In this document: positions 17,341-26,069 of the stretch, in pieces
Layout of the letters: each line of letters opens with the position of its first letter
Numbering within the stretch: position 1 is the stretch's first letter
NCBI GenBank assembly: GCA_031287565.1
Contig: JAITSS010000052.1
Location: 1 to 64,000, forward strand
Length of the DNA: 64,000 bases
Reading direction: 5' to 3'
Origin: Desulfobulbaceae bacterium
GTDB lineage: Bacteria; Desulfobacterota; Desulfobulbia; Desulfobulbales; Desulfocapsaceae
The notes under the pieces: generated by a model
Seen by the model: the letters and a program-made list of their open reading frames with translations, nothing else
Told to the model about the DNA's origin: nothing
Database searches by the model: none
Translations under genes and position numbers: made by a program

Positions 17341-17929
17341 GATTGCTCCCATAAGGAATTTTTGGGAAATCGCCATTCCGGGATTTTTATGAAACATTGT
17401 TTCTAAAAAATACCGGAAGAACCATTGGCCATTCAGTGAAACAGAGGAATGCCCGGCCATTTGTCACAGGGCATGTCGGCGTGTTTATGGCCGCTCCATC
17501 AATACAAGAACATCGTATTTTGGAACTCGGTTTCTAGTTTCGCCAACATGAACAGGATGCTGGATGTATGTCAATAATTTTTATGTGGACGTGTGTAAAT
17601 ATTTCAATCAAGGACGTGACGAGTGATTGCGGGCGGGGGCGTCGTCAGCCGACGCCGCCGGTGTAAGCAGATTCCAGAAAAAAATCTGTAATATCTTGAA
17701 ATAATAGAGAAAATTTCTGATGTAAAGCTATGCTGCCGCCTGGGAAAAGCGGCGGAATGCCTGGGAAGCGCGAGAAGAAATGATCAGATGCGCGAGCGTC
17801 CGCCACATGACTTTGCTGACGGCGCATGAAGCGAAATTATAGAAATGGGGCGCACAGCCTATCACAGACTATGGCTCGACTTGACGACGCAACCGCCTCC
17901 GCAAGCTTGCGCCGTCAAACAGCGCCTCC
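17341..17929. other. Long intergenic region between recQ and the fad cluster
   Basis: 589 nt without a convincing gene. On the minus strand TTGACA at 17569-17574 is the best -35 candidate for the fad cluster, but no good -10 follows at 16-18 nt, so no promoter is called. The 17660-17725 part is AT-rich. A short hairpin (GCCGC/GCGGC) lies near 17733-17753 without a T run. A 60-codon minus-strand frame at 17645-17827 has no family resemblance or ribosome site and is not called. Confidence 0.5.
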
Positions 17930-20110
17930 TTACAGCCGCGCCGCAAACGCAAGTTCCGCCAGAATTCTTTGTGTTTCCCGTCCGAACAGGCACTGCCTGT
18001 AGGCGCCGCGTTCAGAATGGCGCTCTATGGTCGTTATGCCTGCTTCCGCGCCTTTTTCCGTCGGCAGTTTTGCATTGTCAACAACTTCCAGATATCCATT
18101 CTCCAAAAGCAGCTTGTTCAATCCCTGCCCGGAAACTCTTGCCTGGCCGTATTGCAAAAAGACGGCGTTGAAGCTGTCGGCAACCCGCGTAATTTGGATT
18201 GGAGTGTCGGTGATTTCGATTTGCCTAAGAAAACTTGCCAGAGAAAGTTCGGGCCGGGAATCGGCTCCAGCTTCCACCCCGGCATTGGCGTCGCCGCCCG
18301 TCGCGCCGCTCTCCGCCGCGTCTTCGCGCAGTATCGCCAGAAAACGCTGCCCGTACCGCTCAAACTTCACACTGCCGACGCCGCTGACATCAAGCATTGC
18401 CGTTTCGTTTTGCGGACGCTTTTGCGCCATGTCCACGAGGGTGGCGTCGCTGAACACGACAAAGGCCGGTACGCCGCTTTCTTTTGCCATTTCAAGACGC
18501 ACGGCCTTCAGTTTATCAAACAGAGTCTGTGAAAAGCCGTATCGCGGCGGCTCTGATTTCCTGCCGCGTGACGACGCTTTTTTCCCGCTCTCCGGTTTCT
18601 CGCCGCGCACATAGACCTTTGTGCCGTCAAACAGCACTTCCGGCGTTTTGTCGGTGATGGTCGCCGTTCGGAAACGGTCGTCGCGCACCGCGATATATCC
18701 CAAAAAGACCAGCCTGTCGTAGACGCGGCGAATGTAGTTCGCGTCTTCTCCCGACATCTTTCCGAAGGTCGGTATCTCGTCAAGCTTTCGCGATAGAATG
18801 TATTGGTCCGGCTTTCCGAGCAGCATCTTGCAAATGACGCCGAAGCCAAAGCTACGGTTCTGCTTGTTGATGCGCCATATGCACGAAAGAATCTTTTGCG
18901 CATCAACGCTGGCGTCCGTTTCTGGGTCGTCGCCGCCGCAATTGCCGCAATTGCCGCATTCGCTGCGGGCGCGTTCGCCGAAATATTCCAGCAGATACTG
19001 CCTGAGGCAGCCGTCAGTTTGGCAATACCTCTCCATTTGATTGAGAAGTTGTTTGTTGCGCTGAATCTCGTCCGGGTTTTCTGATTTGTTGATCAAAAAC
19101 AGCGCGGTCATGATGTCTCTGCGCGAGTAGAACAGAATACATTCGCTGGGAAGTCCGTCCCTGCCCGCGCGGCCCGCTTCCTGATAATACGCCTCTACGT
19201 TTTGCGGCATATTGTAATGAATCACGAAGCGGACGTCGGATTTGTCGATGCCCATGCCGAAGGCGTTTGTCGCGATAATAATCCGCGTTCTGTCGTAGAG
19301 GAAATCATCCTGAGCGCGGCTACGTTCGTCGTCCGTGAGTCCGGCGTGGTAACGCGCCGCCGAAAATCCGTCCCGCCTGAGCTTCTCTGTCACACTCTCG
19401 ACTTCTTTCCGGGTCGAGCAATAGATTATGCCGTTTCCGTCATTCTCGCCCATGTACGTCTTTAATTCCTGATATTTATCCTGCGGATGGCGCACCTCAA
19501 AACGCAGATTGGGGCGATCAAAGCCCGTTGTCAGGGCAAACGGAGAGCGCAGTCCGAGCATTTTTATAATGTCGTCGCGCGCCTTCGCGGTGGCGGTGGC
19601 GGTGAAACCGGCCAGGACAGGGCGTTTGGGCAGGCTTTCCACAAAACGGGGAATATCGAGATAACTCGTGCGGAAATCGTGTCCCCATTGAGAAATACAA
19701 TGCGCTTCGTCCACGGCGACAAAGGAGATTTCCGCGTCTAACGTCAATGACTTCAGTCTTTCCGGCGCGACGTAGACTATTTTGTATTTGCCGTTTGCGG
19801 CCTTCGTCATAGCCGCGTCAATCTGCGTAGATGTCAGGGATGAATTGATGTAGGCGGCGGCTATGCCGCTCGCGCGCAGCGCCTGAACTTGGTCGCGCAT
19901 CAGCGAGATAAGAGGCGATATGACAAGCGTCACGCCGGGCAAGATCAGCGCCGGGATTTGATAGCAAACGGATTTTCCCGCGCCAGTGGGCATGACGCCA
20001 AAGGCGTCGCGCCCCGTGAGTAGCGCGGTGATGATTTCCTTCTGACCCTCGCGAAACCTGTCGTAGCCGTAGTATTGTTTTAATAGTTCGTCAGGATTTG
20101 CCGTGTTCAA
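17930..20110 (-). CDS. recQ: ATP-dependent DNA helicase RecQ
   Basis: 3'-5' superfamily 2 helicase for recombination and replication repair. 726 residues: helicase core with Walker A PTGAGKS (41-47), DEAHCISQWGHDFR, and motif VI HYNMPQNVEAYYQEAGRAGRDG; a cysteine cluster (CGNCGNCGG, about 395) for zinc; a winged-helix RQC region; and an HRDC domain (about 515-585, with SGVGSVKFERYG). A further ~120-residue tail of unknown role follows. The start is a TTG overlapping the TGA of the upstream U32 gene, suggesting translational coupling; no strong ribosome site is seen, so the start is less certain than the identity. Confidence 0.95.
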   Translation of the reverse strand: MNTANPDELLKQYYGYDRFREGQKEIITALLTGRDAFGVMPTGAGKSVCYQIPALILPGVTLVISPLISLMRDQVQALRASGIAAAYINSSLTSTQIDAAMTKAANGKYKIVYVAPERLKSLTLDAEISFVAVDEAHCISQWGHDFRTSYLDIPRFVESLPKRPVLAGFTATATAKARDDIIKMLGLRSPFALTTGFDRPNLRFEVRHPQDKYQELKTYMGENDGNGIIYCSTRKEVESVTEKLRRDGFSAARYHAGLTDDERSRAQDDFLYDRTRIIIATNAFGMGIDKSDVRFVIHYNMPQNVEAYYQEAGRAGRDGLPSECILFYSRRDIMTALFLINKSENPDEIQRNKQLLNQMERYCQTDGCLRQYLLEYFGERARSECGNCGNCGGDDPETDASVDAQKILSCIWRINKQNRSFGFGVICKMLLGKPDQYILSRKLDEIPTFGKMSGEDANYIRRVYDRLVFLGYIAVRDDRFRTATITDKTPEVLFDGTKVYVRGEKPESGKKASSRGRKSEPPRYGFSQTLFDKLKAVRLEMAKESGVPAFVVFSDATLVDMAQKRPQNETAMLDVSGVGSVKFERYGQRFLAILREDAAESGATGGDANAGVEAGADSRPELSLASFLRQIEITDTPIQITRVADSFNAVFLQYGQARVSGQGLNKLLLENGYLEVVDNAKLPTEKGAEAGITTIERHSERGAYRQCLFGRETQRILAELAFAARL

Positions 20111-22317
20111 GGTACGACGCCTGCGTAATTAAAGGATGGCAGCTTCCCCGGATTTTTGCCGGGGCCGAGGCGGCGAGCCAGTTCTTCCATGTCGTGGCGG
20201 GCGTTGGTCGCGCCGCGCATGTCGATGACCACATAGTCGAGGCCGGACGTTGCCAGTTCGGCCAGATGCGGCAGCAGGGAAAAGGGTCTGCGTGGCAGAA
20301 TGCGGCTGCCCGCCTCATCGCGCTGATGGCGGAACAGCTCGTGTTTCGGGCTGACAATGGATTTTTCGACGGCGAAAAATGGCGCGGAAAGTCGTGAGGT
20401 GAAGAGCGCCGGCCAGCCGTACACCGTCAGACCCAGGCGAACGGTTTTGCCCGTGTCGCCGCGTTTGAAACCGTCGATGGCTTGAAACAGGTTGGATTTA
20501 TCGAGTTCGATGGCGAATTGCAGGGCGGCGATTCCCAAAGAAGCGGCCTGGCGCAGGGCCAGAGCGTTTGCCAGGTTGAGGGTGTAATCGGCGGCCAGGA
20601 GGCGCAGGCGGCTCAGGTCGAACATTGCCAGTTGGCCGATATGGCCCAGTTGCAGCCGTGCGATGCCCAGGCGGCGCAATTGTTTGAGGTGGCCCTCATA
20701 GCGTCCGCGTTCGTGGTCGAAGATGATCGGCGGCAGGGCGGCAATCAGGCGTTCGCCGCCATAGCGCCGCGCCAGATCAGCCAATTGCCGCATCATGCGT
20801 TGATTCAGGCCGAATACAATGGCCTCCGGCGCGTGCGGCAGTGGCTGTTTCAGCATTTCCGGGGCATCGACGCGCAGCCAGAAGGGAAGCGGCAAGGCCA
20901 GGGTCTTGCCTCGGTTGGTCGGTTTTCGCGCTGGTCTGGCGCCGGGCGTTTCCTGCCCGTCCGATGTGGCTTGCAAAGGGGCCAAACGACGCGCCAGGTC
21001 ATCAAGCCAGGCTCGTGTCGCTTGTTCGCCAAGGCGCAGTTTTTGCGCGACCGCCTTGGTGGATAGTGGCGGCAAGGCTTTCATTTCCGTCGCCGCATCG
21101 ACCAGATAGCAATCAATTGAACGCCAGCCGCTTTGCAGTACCCGCTTGGGGTCGGGTGGATTGAGCAGCACCTCGTCGCCGTTTGCGGCTTCAGTCACCT
21201 CGCGTCCCGCCCACCGCAGCTCTTTCAGCGTGAAGGCCAGGCGCTCGCCGGAAGGTTCCAGGTGCAGGCGCAGCCGACAACCCAACGACAGCGGCGCGGC
21301 GAGTTTCAGCGGCGGCAGCGGCGATTGACCGTTTTTGCGGTCTCGCGCCGCCGTAATCCGGCCCAGGTAGCGGCCTAAGTTGCCGGAATGCCACGGGGTT
21401 ATCGCCTTGTTCGGCTGGGGAGAGAAAAAATAGCCATCAGTGGTTTTTCGGGTCAGGGCGGCATCCAGCATTTCTTGCGCCTGCGCCATTTCTTCCTCGA
21501 AACGCGCCGGTTCCGCGTCCAATACGCGGCGGTAGGCGGCGACGACGGTGGCGACATAGCGCGCCGAGCGCTGGCGGCCTTCGATTTTTAAGGCGGCGAC
21601 CCCGGCCTCGCGCAATGGCCCAATCGCCGTGGGACCGGCCAGGTCATTCATCGAAAAGAGATAGCCGCCACGGTTTTTCTGGCCCGCGCCCGCGCCATCA
21701 CCAATCTGATAGGCGCGGCGACAGGGCTGGACGCACTGGCCGCGCAGGCCGCTTTTTCCGCCGAGATACGAGGAAAACAAACACAGGCCGGAGTAGGCGA
21801 AGCACATCGCGCCGTGGATGAAGACTTCGATTTCCACCTGGTCGCGCCGGGCCTGGGCGGTGATGGCGGCGATTTCCTGAAGCGTCAATTCCCTGGCTAA
21901 AACAACGCGCTTGCAACCGAGGCGGGCCAACATTGTCACCGCCGCGCTGTTGTGGGCGGTCATAAGCGTCGAAGCGTGGCGGGTGAGGTTGGGGAAGTAT
22001 TCGCGGATCAGATGCAACAGACCCAGGTCTTGCGCGATCAGGGCGTCCGGGGCCAGTTCGGAGAGGGCGGCCAGCGTATGCAGCAACGGTTTGATTTCTT
22101 TCTGAAAAATCAGGCTGTTGGCGGCGAGATAGATTTTTTTGCCGCGGGCGCGCGCGTATTCGATCATTGCGCCGATTTCGGCCAGTGACGGTTCTCGCGC
22201 CAGATTGCGGGCGTTTACGCCGGGCAATCCCATATATACCGCGTCGGCGCCCGCTTCGATGGCCGCGAAAAAGTTTTCCGGGCCGCCCGCCGGCGCCAGC
22301 AACTCCGGCTTATTCAC
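20107..22317 (-). CDS. U32-family protein (RlhA/TrhP-like, 'collagenase' family)
   Basis: 736 residues. The N-terminal third has the U32 start LLAPAGGPENFFAAIEAGADAVY and the family signature region EVFIHGAMCFAYSGLCLFS followed by GLRGQCVQPCRR, with cysteines that coordinate an Fe-S cluster in characterised relatives. A middle domain (about 370-500) and a C-terminal TIM-barrel-like region (about 500-730) resemble the longer RlhA-type members. Known relatives catalyse prephenate-dependent hydroxylation of 23S rRNA or tRNA, so an RNA-modifying role is more likely than proteolysis; this is by family. GTG start, overlapping pyrR by 8 bp. Confidence 0.85.
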   Translation of the reverse strand: MNKPELLAPAGGPENFFAAIEAGADAVYMGLPGVNARNLAREPSLAEIGAMIEYARARGKKIYLAANSLIFQKEIKPLLHTLAALSELAPDALIAQDLGLLHLIREYFPNLTRHASTLMTAHNSAAVTMLARLGCKRVVLARELTLQEIAAITAQARRDQVEIEVFIHGAMCFAYSGLCLFSSYLGGKSGLRGQCVQPCRRAYQIGDGAGAGQKNRGGYLFSMNDLAGPTAIGPLREAGVAALKIEGRQRSARYVATVVAAYRRVLDAEPARFEEEMAQAQEMLDAALTRKTTDGYFFSPQPNKAITPWHSGNLGRYLGRITAARDRKNGQSPLPPLKLAAPLSLGCRLRLHLEPSGERLAFTLKELRWAGREVTEAANGDEVLLNPPDPKRVLQSGWRSIDCYLVDAATEMKALPPLSTKAVAQKLRLGEQATRAWLDDLARRLAPLQATSDGQETPGARPARKPTNRGKTLALPLPFWLRVDAPEMLKQPLPHAPEAIVFGLNQRMMRQLADLARRYGGERLIAALPPIIFDHERGRYEGHLKQLRRLGIARLQLGHIGQLAMFDLSRLRLLAADYTLNLANALALRQAASLGIAALQFAIELDKSNLFQAIDGFKRGDTGKTVRLGLTVYGWPALFTSRLSAPFFAVEKSIVSPKHELFRHQRDEAGSRILPRRPFSLLPHLAELATSGLDYVVIDMRGATNARHDMEELARRLGPGKNPGKLPSFNYAGVVP

Positions 22318-22840
22318 CTTCGATCACCACCAGATTCTCGTCCCCGGCGGCAAGGCGCACGGCGATGCGCTCATGCGGTAGCACTGTGGCGCATAGGCCG
22401 GTGTAATCCGGCTGAATCGGCAACTCGCGGCCGCCGCGATCAACCAAAACCGCCAGTTGCACCGCGCGTGGACGGCCAAAATCCATGATCGCATCCATGG
22501 CGGCGCGGATGGTGCGACCGGTGAAAATTACGTCATCGACGAGAACCAAGGCGGAGTCGTTGACTTCAAAGGGAATATCGGTGGTGCGCACGACCGGGTT
22601 CTGGCTGACCAGGCTCCAGTCGTCGCGATACAGGTTGATGTCGAGGTCGCCGTAGTCCACCGGATGGCGCAAGTCGCGGCTGATGATGTCGCGTAGCCGT
22701 CGGGCCAGAAAAACGCCGCAGGTGTGGATGCCGACCACCGCCAGCCTGGGCGCCTGATGATTTTTTTCGAGGATTTGCAAGGCGATGCGCCTGAGCGCCA
22801 GATCGATTTCGTCTTGCCGCATGAGAATGCGTTGATTCAT
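22310..22840 (-). CDS. pyrR: PyrR regulator / uracil phosphoribosyltransferase
   Basis: 176 residues, usual length. The PRPP loop LVLVDDVIFTGRTIRAAMDA is at about 97-116, preceded by RDDW and the GDLDINLYRDD stretch typical of PyrR. In Gram-positive bacteria PyrR binds pyr mRNA to attenuate transcription and has weak UPRTase activity; here no pyr biosynthesis gene adjoins it, so its regulatory target is not visible. It overlaps purN by 4 bp and the U32 gene by 8 bp. Confidence 0.9.
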   Translation of the reverse strand: MNQRILMRQDEIDLALRRIALQILEKNHQAPRLAVVGIHTCGVFLARRLRDIISRDLRHPVDYGDLDINLYRDDWSLVSQNPVVRTTDIPFEVNDSALVLVDDVIFTGRTIRAAMDAIMDFGRPRAVQLAVLVDRGGRELPIQPDYTGLCATVLPHERIAVRLAAGDENLVVIEGE

Positions 22841-23418
22841 TGGCGGCAGCGCTCCCAGAAATAGTCAACGCCTAAGGCGGCCACGCGGTTAATCGCCTCC
22901 GGGTAGGCCAGACATTCAGCGGTGAACACCTTGGCGGCGATGGCGTCGGCGTCGTCATGGTCGGCGAGCGACACGGCCTTCTGGCAGATGATCGGCCCGT
23001 GGTCATAGCGGTCGTCGGCGAAGTGAACGGTGCAACCGCTGACCAGGCAGCCGCGCGCCCGCACCGCTTCATGGACATGATGGCCGTAAAAACCCGGCCC
23101 GCAAAAGGCCGGAATCAAAGATGGATGGATGTTGATGACCCGTTTGGCCAGGATCGCAGGCGGCTGATACAAAGGCAGATAACCGGCCAGGCAAATCAAG
23201 TCGATTGGATAGTTGGCGAGAATGGCGTTGATGTCGGCGTTGTTCCTGGCGAAAAAAGCTGGATAGCCATAGCGCCTTGCTTTAGTCAGGCCAAGGGCGT
23301 TTTCAACATCGGCGACGACGAGGCGGATGTGTGCCGTGAGACCTTTCTGTTCGATGTATTCATGGAAATTATCGAGTGTCCGGCCAGTGCCGGACAGAAG
23401 CACCGCCAGATTCAACAT
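22837..23418 (-). CDS. purN: Phosphoribosylglycinamide formyltransferase
   Basis: Transfers a formyl group from 10-formyl-THF to GAR in purine synthesis. 193 residues with N-terminal [17 protein letters not shown], the catalytic Asn/His in [13 protein letters not shown] and the catalytic Asp in [14 protein letters not shown]. The residues of the usual GNGSNLQA motif are changed to GTGRTLDN, a modest deviation. It overlaps the upstream purH gene by 7 bp and pyrR by 4 bp. Confidence 0.92.
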   Translation of the reverse strand: MLNLAVLLSGTGRTLDNFHEYIEQKGLTAHIRLVVADVENALGLTKARRYGYPAFFARNNADINAILANYPIDLICLAGYLPLYQPPAILAKRVINIHPSLIPAFCGPGFYGHHVHEAVRARGCLVSGCTVHFADDRYDHGPIICQKAVSLADHDDADAIAAKVFTAECLAYPEAINRVAALGVDYFWERCRQ

Positions 23419-24038
23419 GATTGTTCCTGAAGTTCGGGATTGTTTGTGGCATCGACCCGCTCCAGCCAGGCCGAGATGGCCGCGTCATAATGGGCGGCGC
23501 GGGCGAAGACCTTTTTCGCCAGATGAAAACGGGTGGCCAGGCTGGTGTTGCCCCGCGCCCGGATTTCCGCGAGCGCCACCGGATAATCGGCGGGGTCAAC
23601 CAAGACCGTCACGTCGCGGAAGTTTTTCGCGGCGGCGCGCAATAACGTCGGCCCGCCAATATCGATGTTTTCAATGGCGTCGGCGAGAGAGCAACCGGGT
23701 TTGGCCACGGCCTGCTCGAAGGCGTACAGGTTGACCGCCACCAGATCAATCGCTTCCAGCTGATTTTCGGCGCGTTGCTGTTCGTGCGCCGGATTGCCGC
23801 GCTGATAGAGAATGCCGCCGTGCACCTTGGGGTGCAGGGTTTTGACGCGGCCATCAAGCATTTCCGGAAACCCGGTGAAGGTGGACACATCAGTGACGGC
23901 CAGCCCGGCCTGGCGTAGGGTTTTCGCGGTGCCGCCGGTGGAAAGAAGCTGCACGCCCAGCCGGGCCAGCTCGGCGGCGAAAGCGGCCACGCCGGTTTTA
24001 TCGGTAAGGCTTATGAGCGCCCGTTCAATCTTTTTCAT
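23412..24038 (-). CDS. purH: IMP cyclohydrolase, stand-alone PurH N-terminal domain
   Basis: Closes the purine ring (FAICAR to IMP). 208 residues from an ATG with GGGAGA 6 nt upstream. Only the MGS-like cyclohydrolase domain is present: [53 protein letters not shown] and the [17 protein letters not shown] segment. The ~300-residue AICAR formyltransferase domain of the usual bifunctional PurH is missing and the next gene begins at once, so this is a split architecture and not a truncation by damage. As far as I recall, Desulfovibrio and relatives have the same split. The AICAR formyltransferase must be encoded elsewhere. Confidence 0.92.
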   Translation of the reverse strand: MKKIERALISLTDKTGVAAFAAELARLGVQLLSTGGTAKTLRQAGLAVTDVSTFTGFPEMLDGRVKTLHPKVHGGILYQRGNPAHEQQRAENQLEAIDLVAVNLYAFEQAVAKPGCSLADAIENIDIGGPTLLRAAAKNFRDVTVLVDPADYPVALAEIRARGNTSLATRFHLAKKVFARAAHYDAAISAWLERVDATNNPELQEQSC

Positions 24039-24453
24039 GCCGTTCTCCCTTGCGCACAAAGGCGATGATTTTTCGTCGGTCTTTTTTGTTAGGGCGTTTC
24101 GCGCCCGGAGCCTCATGGCCGAAGGTGTCGGCGGCGAGTCGCCGCATTTCGCGATTTTGCAGCCGCTTGGCCACGCTTTCGGCGCTTTCTTCGTACAGCA
24201 GCCGCGCTACCGAGGCTGGGCCGCGGCGGCTGGCTATGGCCGCGACGCTGATTTCGTATACATCGACGCCCAGGCGTATGGTCAGCCGGTCGCCGATGTT
24301 CACGGCGCGCGACGGCTTGACGCGCCGTCCGTTCAGATGCGCTTTGCCGCCGTCAATGGCCTGGGTCGCCAGCGACCGGGTTTTGAAAAAACGGGCGGCC
24401 CACAGCCATTTATCCAGGCGGACGACGCCTGCGGTTGGTGTTTCGGCGGTCAT
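24025..24453 (-). CDS. S4-domain RNA-binding protein, Hsp15/HslR-like
   Basis: 142 residues. An S4 RNA-binding domain occupies about residues 10-75 ([21 protein letters not shown] then [19 protein letters not shown]), followed by a basic tail ([12 protein letters not shown]). This is the Hsp15 type, which in E. coli binds 50S subunits carrying stalled nascent chains. It overlaps purH by 14 bp and is the first gene of the six-gene minus-strand run ending in recQ. Confidence 0.85.
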   Translation of the reverse strand: MTAETPTAGVVRLDKWLWAARFFKTRSLATQAIDGGKAHLNGRRVKPSRAVNIGDRLTIRLGVDVYEISVAAIASRRGPASVARLLYEESAESVAKRLQNREMRRLAADTFGHEAPGAKRPNKKDRRKIIAFVRKGERHEKD

Positions 24454-24610
24454 TTCACCCTCGCGAAGAAGCTGGCCAAACTACACTGAATGCGTGGCCG
24501 ACGCAGTAAAAAAGCCGGTTGTTGCCGCCGGATAAACCGGGTAAATCAAGCGCTTCCACGGGCTTTGGCCGGGCTTATCGCGGCGTGATTATCAAAAACA
24601 GAATCAGACC

Positions 24611-25363
24611 ATGCACATTAAAGAAGTCGGCGTCAGAAATATTCATTTTCCGGTGAAGATCAAGGAAAAGGGCGGCCAATCGCAGCATACCATCGCCACC
24701 ATTTCCATGCAGGCCAGCCTGCCCGCTTGGCAGAAGAGCGGCTGTATCGACACCTTCATCGCCATCCTCAATCGCTCGGTCGAAGCCTTCAGCGTGCGGC
24801 GTTTCCGTGAGATTCTCACCCAGGTCTGCGAAGGGCTACAAGCCAGGAGCGCCGGCATGGAAATGACCTTTCCCTATTTCATCAAAAAGAGCGCGCCGGT
24901 CAGCGGCACTTCCAGCCTGATGGAATATAGCTGCACCTTCAGCGGCTCGGTCGGTGGGCGCGACGAGATGATCATCACGGCGCGGGCGCCGGTGACGACG
25001 CTTTGCCCCTGCTCAAAAGAGATCAGCGACCATGGCGCTCACAACCAACGGGCCGAGGTGGTCTTGAATGTGAAAACCGATAAACTGGTGTGGATTGAAG
25101 ACCTGATCGCCTTAATCGAGCAGTCGGCTTCCTGCGAATTGTACGCCCTTCTGAAACGCCCGGATGAAAAATTCGTCACCGAGAAAGCCTACAACAATCC
25201 GATGTTCGTCGAGGACGTGGTGCGCAAAGTGGCGGTGGCGGCCATGGCGCATCCGGACATCCGCTGGTTTTCCGCCGGGGTCGAGAGCTTTGAATCCATC
25301 CACAAGCACAGCGCCTACGCCTTTGTCGATAGCGACGACATTTTCCGGGAACAGGCGGCGTGA
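24611..25363 (+). CDS. folE2: GTP cyclohydrolase FolE2 (type IB)
   Basis: Converts GTP to dihydroneopterin triphosphate, the first step of folate and queuosine-type pathways. 250 residues with the FolE2 (COG1469) signatures VPV-like IHFPVKIKEKGG at the start and TTLCPCSKEISDHGAHNQR, which includes the active-site cysteine, and ELYALLKRPDEKFVTEKAY. No in-frame ATG/GTG/TTG exists between the upstream stop and this ATG, so the start is fixed although the ribosome site is weak. FolE2 is the zinc-independent isozyme. No riboswitch was recognised upstream. Confidence 0.95.
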   Translation: MHIKEVGVRNIHFPVKIKEKGGQSQHTIATISMQASLPAWQKSGCIDTFIAILNRSVEAFSVRRFREILTQVCEGLQARSAGMEMTFPYFIKKSAPVSGTSSLMEYSCTFSGSVGGRDEMIITARAPVTTLCPCSKEISDHGAHNQRAEVVLNVKTDKLVWIEDLIALIEQSASCELYALLKRPDEKFVTEKAYNNPMFVEDVVRKVAVAAMAHPDIRWFSAGVESFESIHKHSAYAFVDSDDIFREQAA

Positions 25364-25436
25364 ATAGAAAGGAGTTTAGCTGGGTTTCGCGGGAGATGAA
25401 AAAGAGGACGGATTGAGAAAAGAACCCGCCGCGAAT

Positions 25437-26057
25437 TTACAAATTCATATTACTTTCTTTGGTGCTACTGGATGAAGTGAGAGAAAATTCGTTACGACAT
25501 TTTTGGTATGACGGGATGATAGTCCAGAAAACATATTCTGGAACAAGCGTAGCAAAAGTAATAACAACTGTACAGAAAAAGGAAAACCCAAGATTCTCTT
25601 TTAGATACGGCAATATATTCTCATTATTTGCACTTGCCAGGATGGATAAGATTGTGCAAAATATATACACAGATAATATAAAAATTGTTTTTTTTGTGAG
25701 TTTCTCGAATTGGCCCGCACGAGATGGCAAGGTAGCTCTCTTGGCATATACGATTGAAAACAACGTAAGGAGTACAGAAGATACTGCAAAGAGCACAGAT
25801 AAAAACAGGCCATGTTTTGTGGAAAACGAGGAAAGCAAACAGATAAACAAACCGATTAGAAGCGCAAAAATATATGATGGAACGAAGAGTTTAGTAATTT
25901 CTTCCAGAGATTTTTCCTGTCTTGTTTCAGAAAGTGTTCCCGGTTCTGATGTCATGACGAAATCATGTACAATTTTATAGAATGCGCACAGCTGTTTCTT
26001 CCAATATGCGCGCATTTTTTCGTAAAGACTTTTCACAAACATTTTAAATTTTTTCAT
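25437..26057 (-). CDS. Four-helix membrane protein of an AT-rich accessory module
   Basis: 206 residues, unlike its neighbours in being AT-rich. A basic, amphipathic N-terminal region (1-60, many Lys and aromatic residues) precedes four predicted membrane segments: SYIFALLIGLFICLLSSF, HGLFLSVLFAVSSVLLTLFS, TIFILSVYIFCTILSILA and FSFFCTVVITFATLVPEYVF. No signal peptide and no catalytic motif recognised. The ATG follows GAGGAAA and lies 12 nt after the upstream 793-residue gene, so the two form an operon. In defence-type loci such small multi-helix proteins are often membrane-acting effectors; that role is inferred from context only. Confidence 0.75.
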   Translation of the reverse strand: MKKFKMFVKSLYEKMRAYWKKQLCAFYKIVHDFVMTSEPGTLSETRQEKSLEEITKLFVPSYIFALLIGLFICLLSSFSTKHGLFLSVLFAVSSVLLTLFSIVYAKRATLPSRAGQFEKLTKKTIFILSVYIFCTILSILASANNENILPYLKENLGFSFFCTVVITFATLVPEYVFWTIIPSYQKCRNEFSLTSSSSTKESNMNL

Positions 26058-26069
26058 TTTCCTCGCCTC

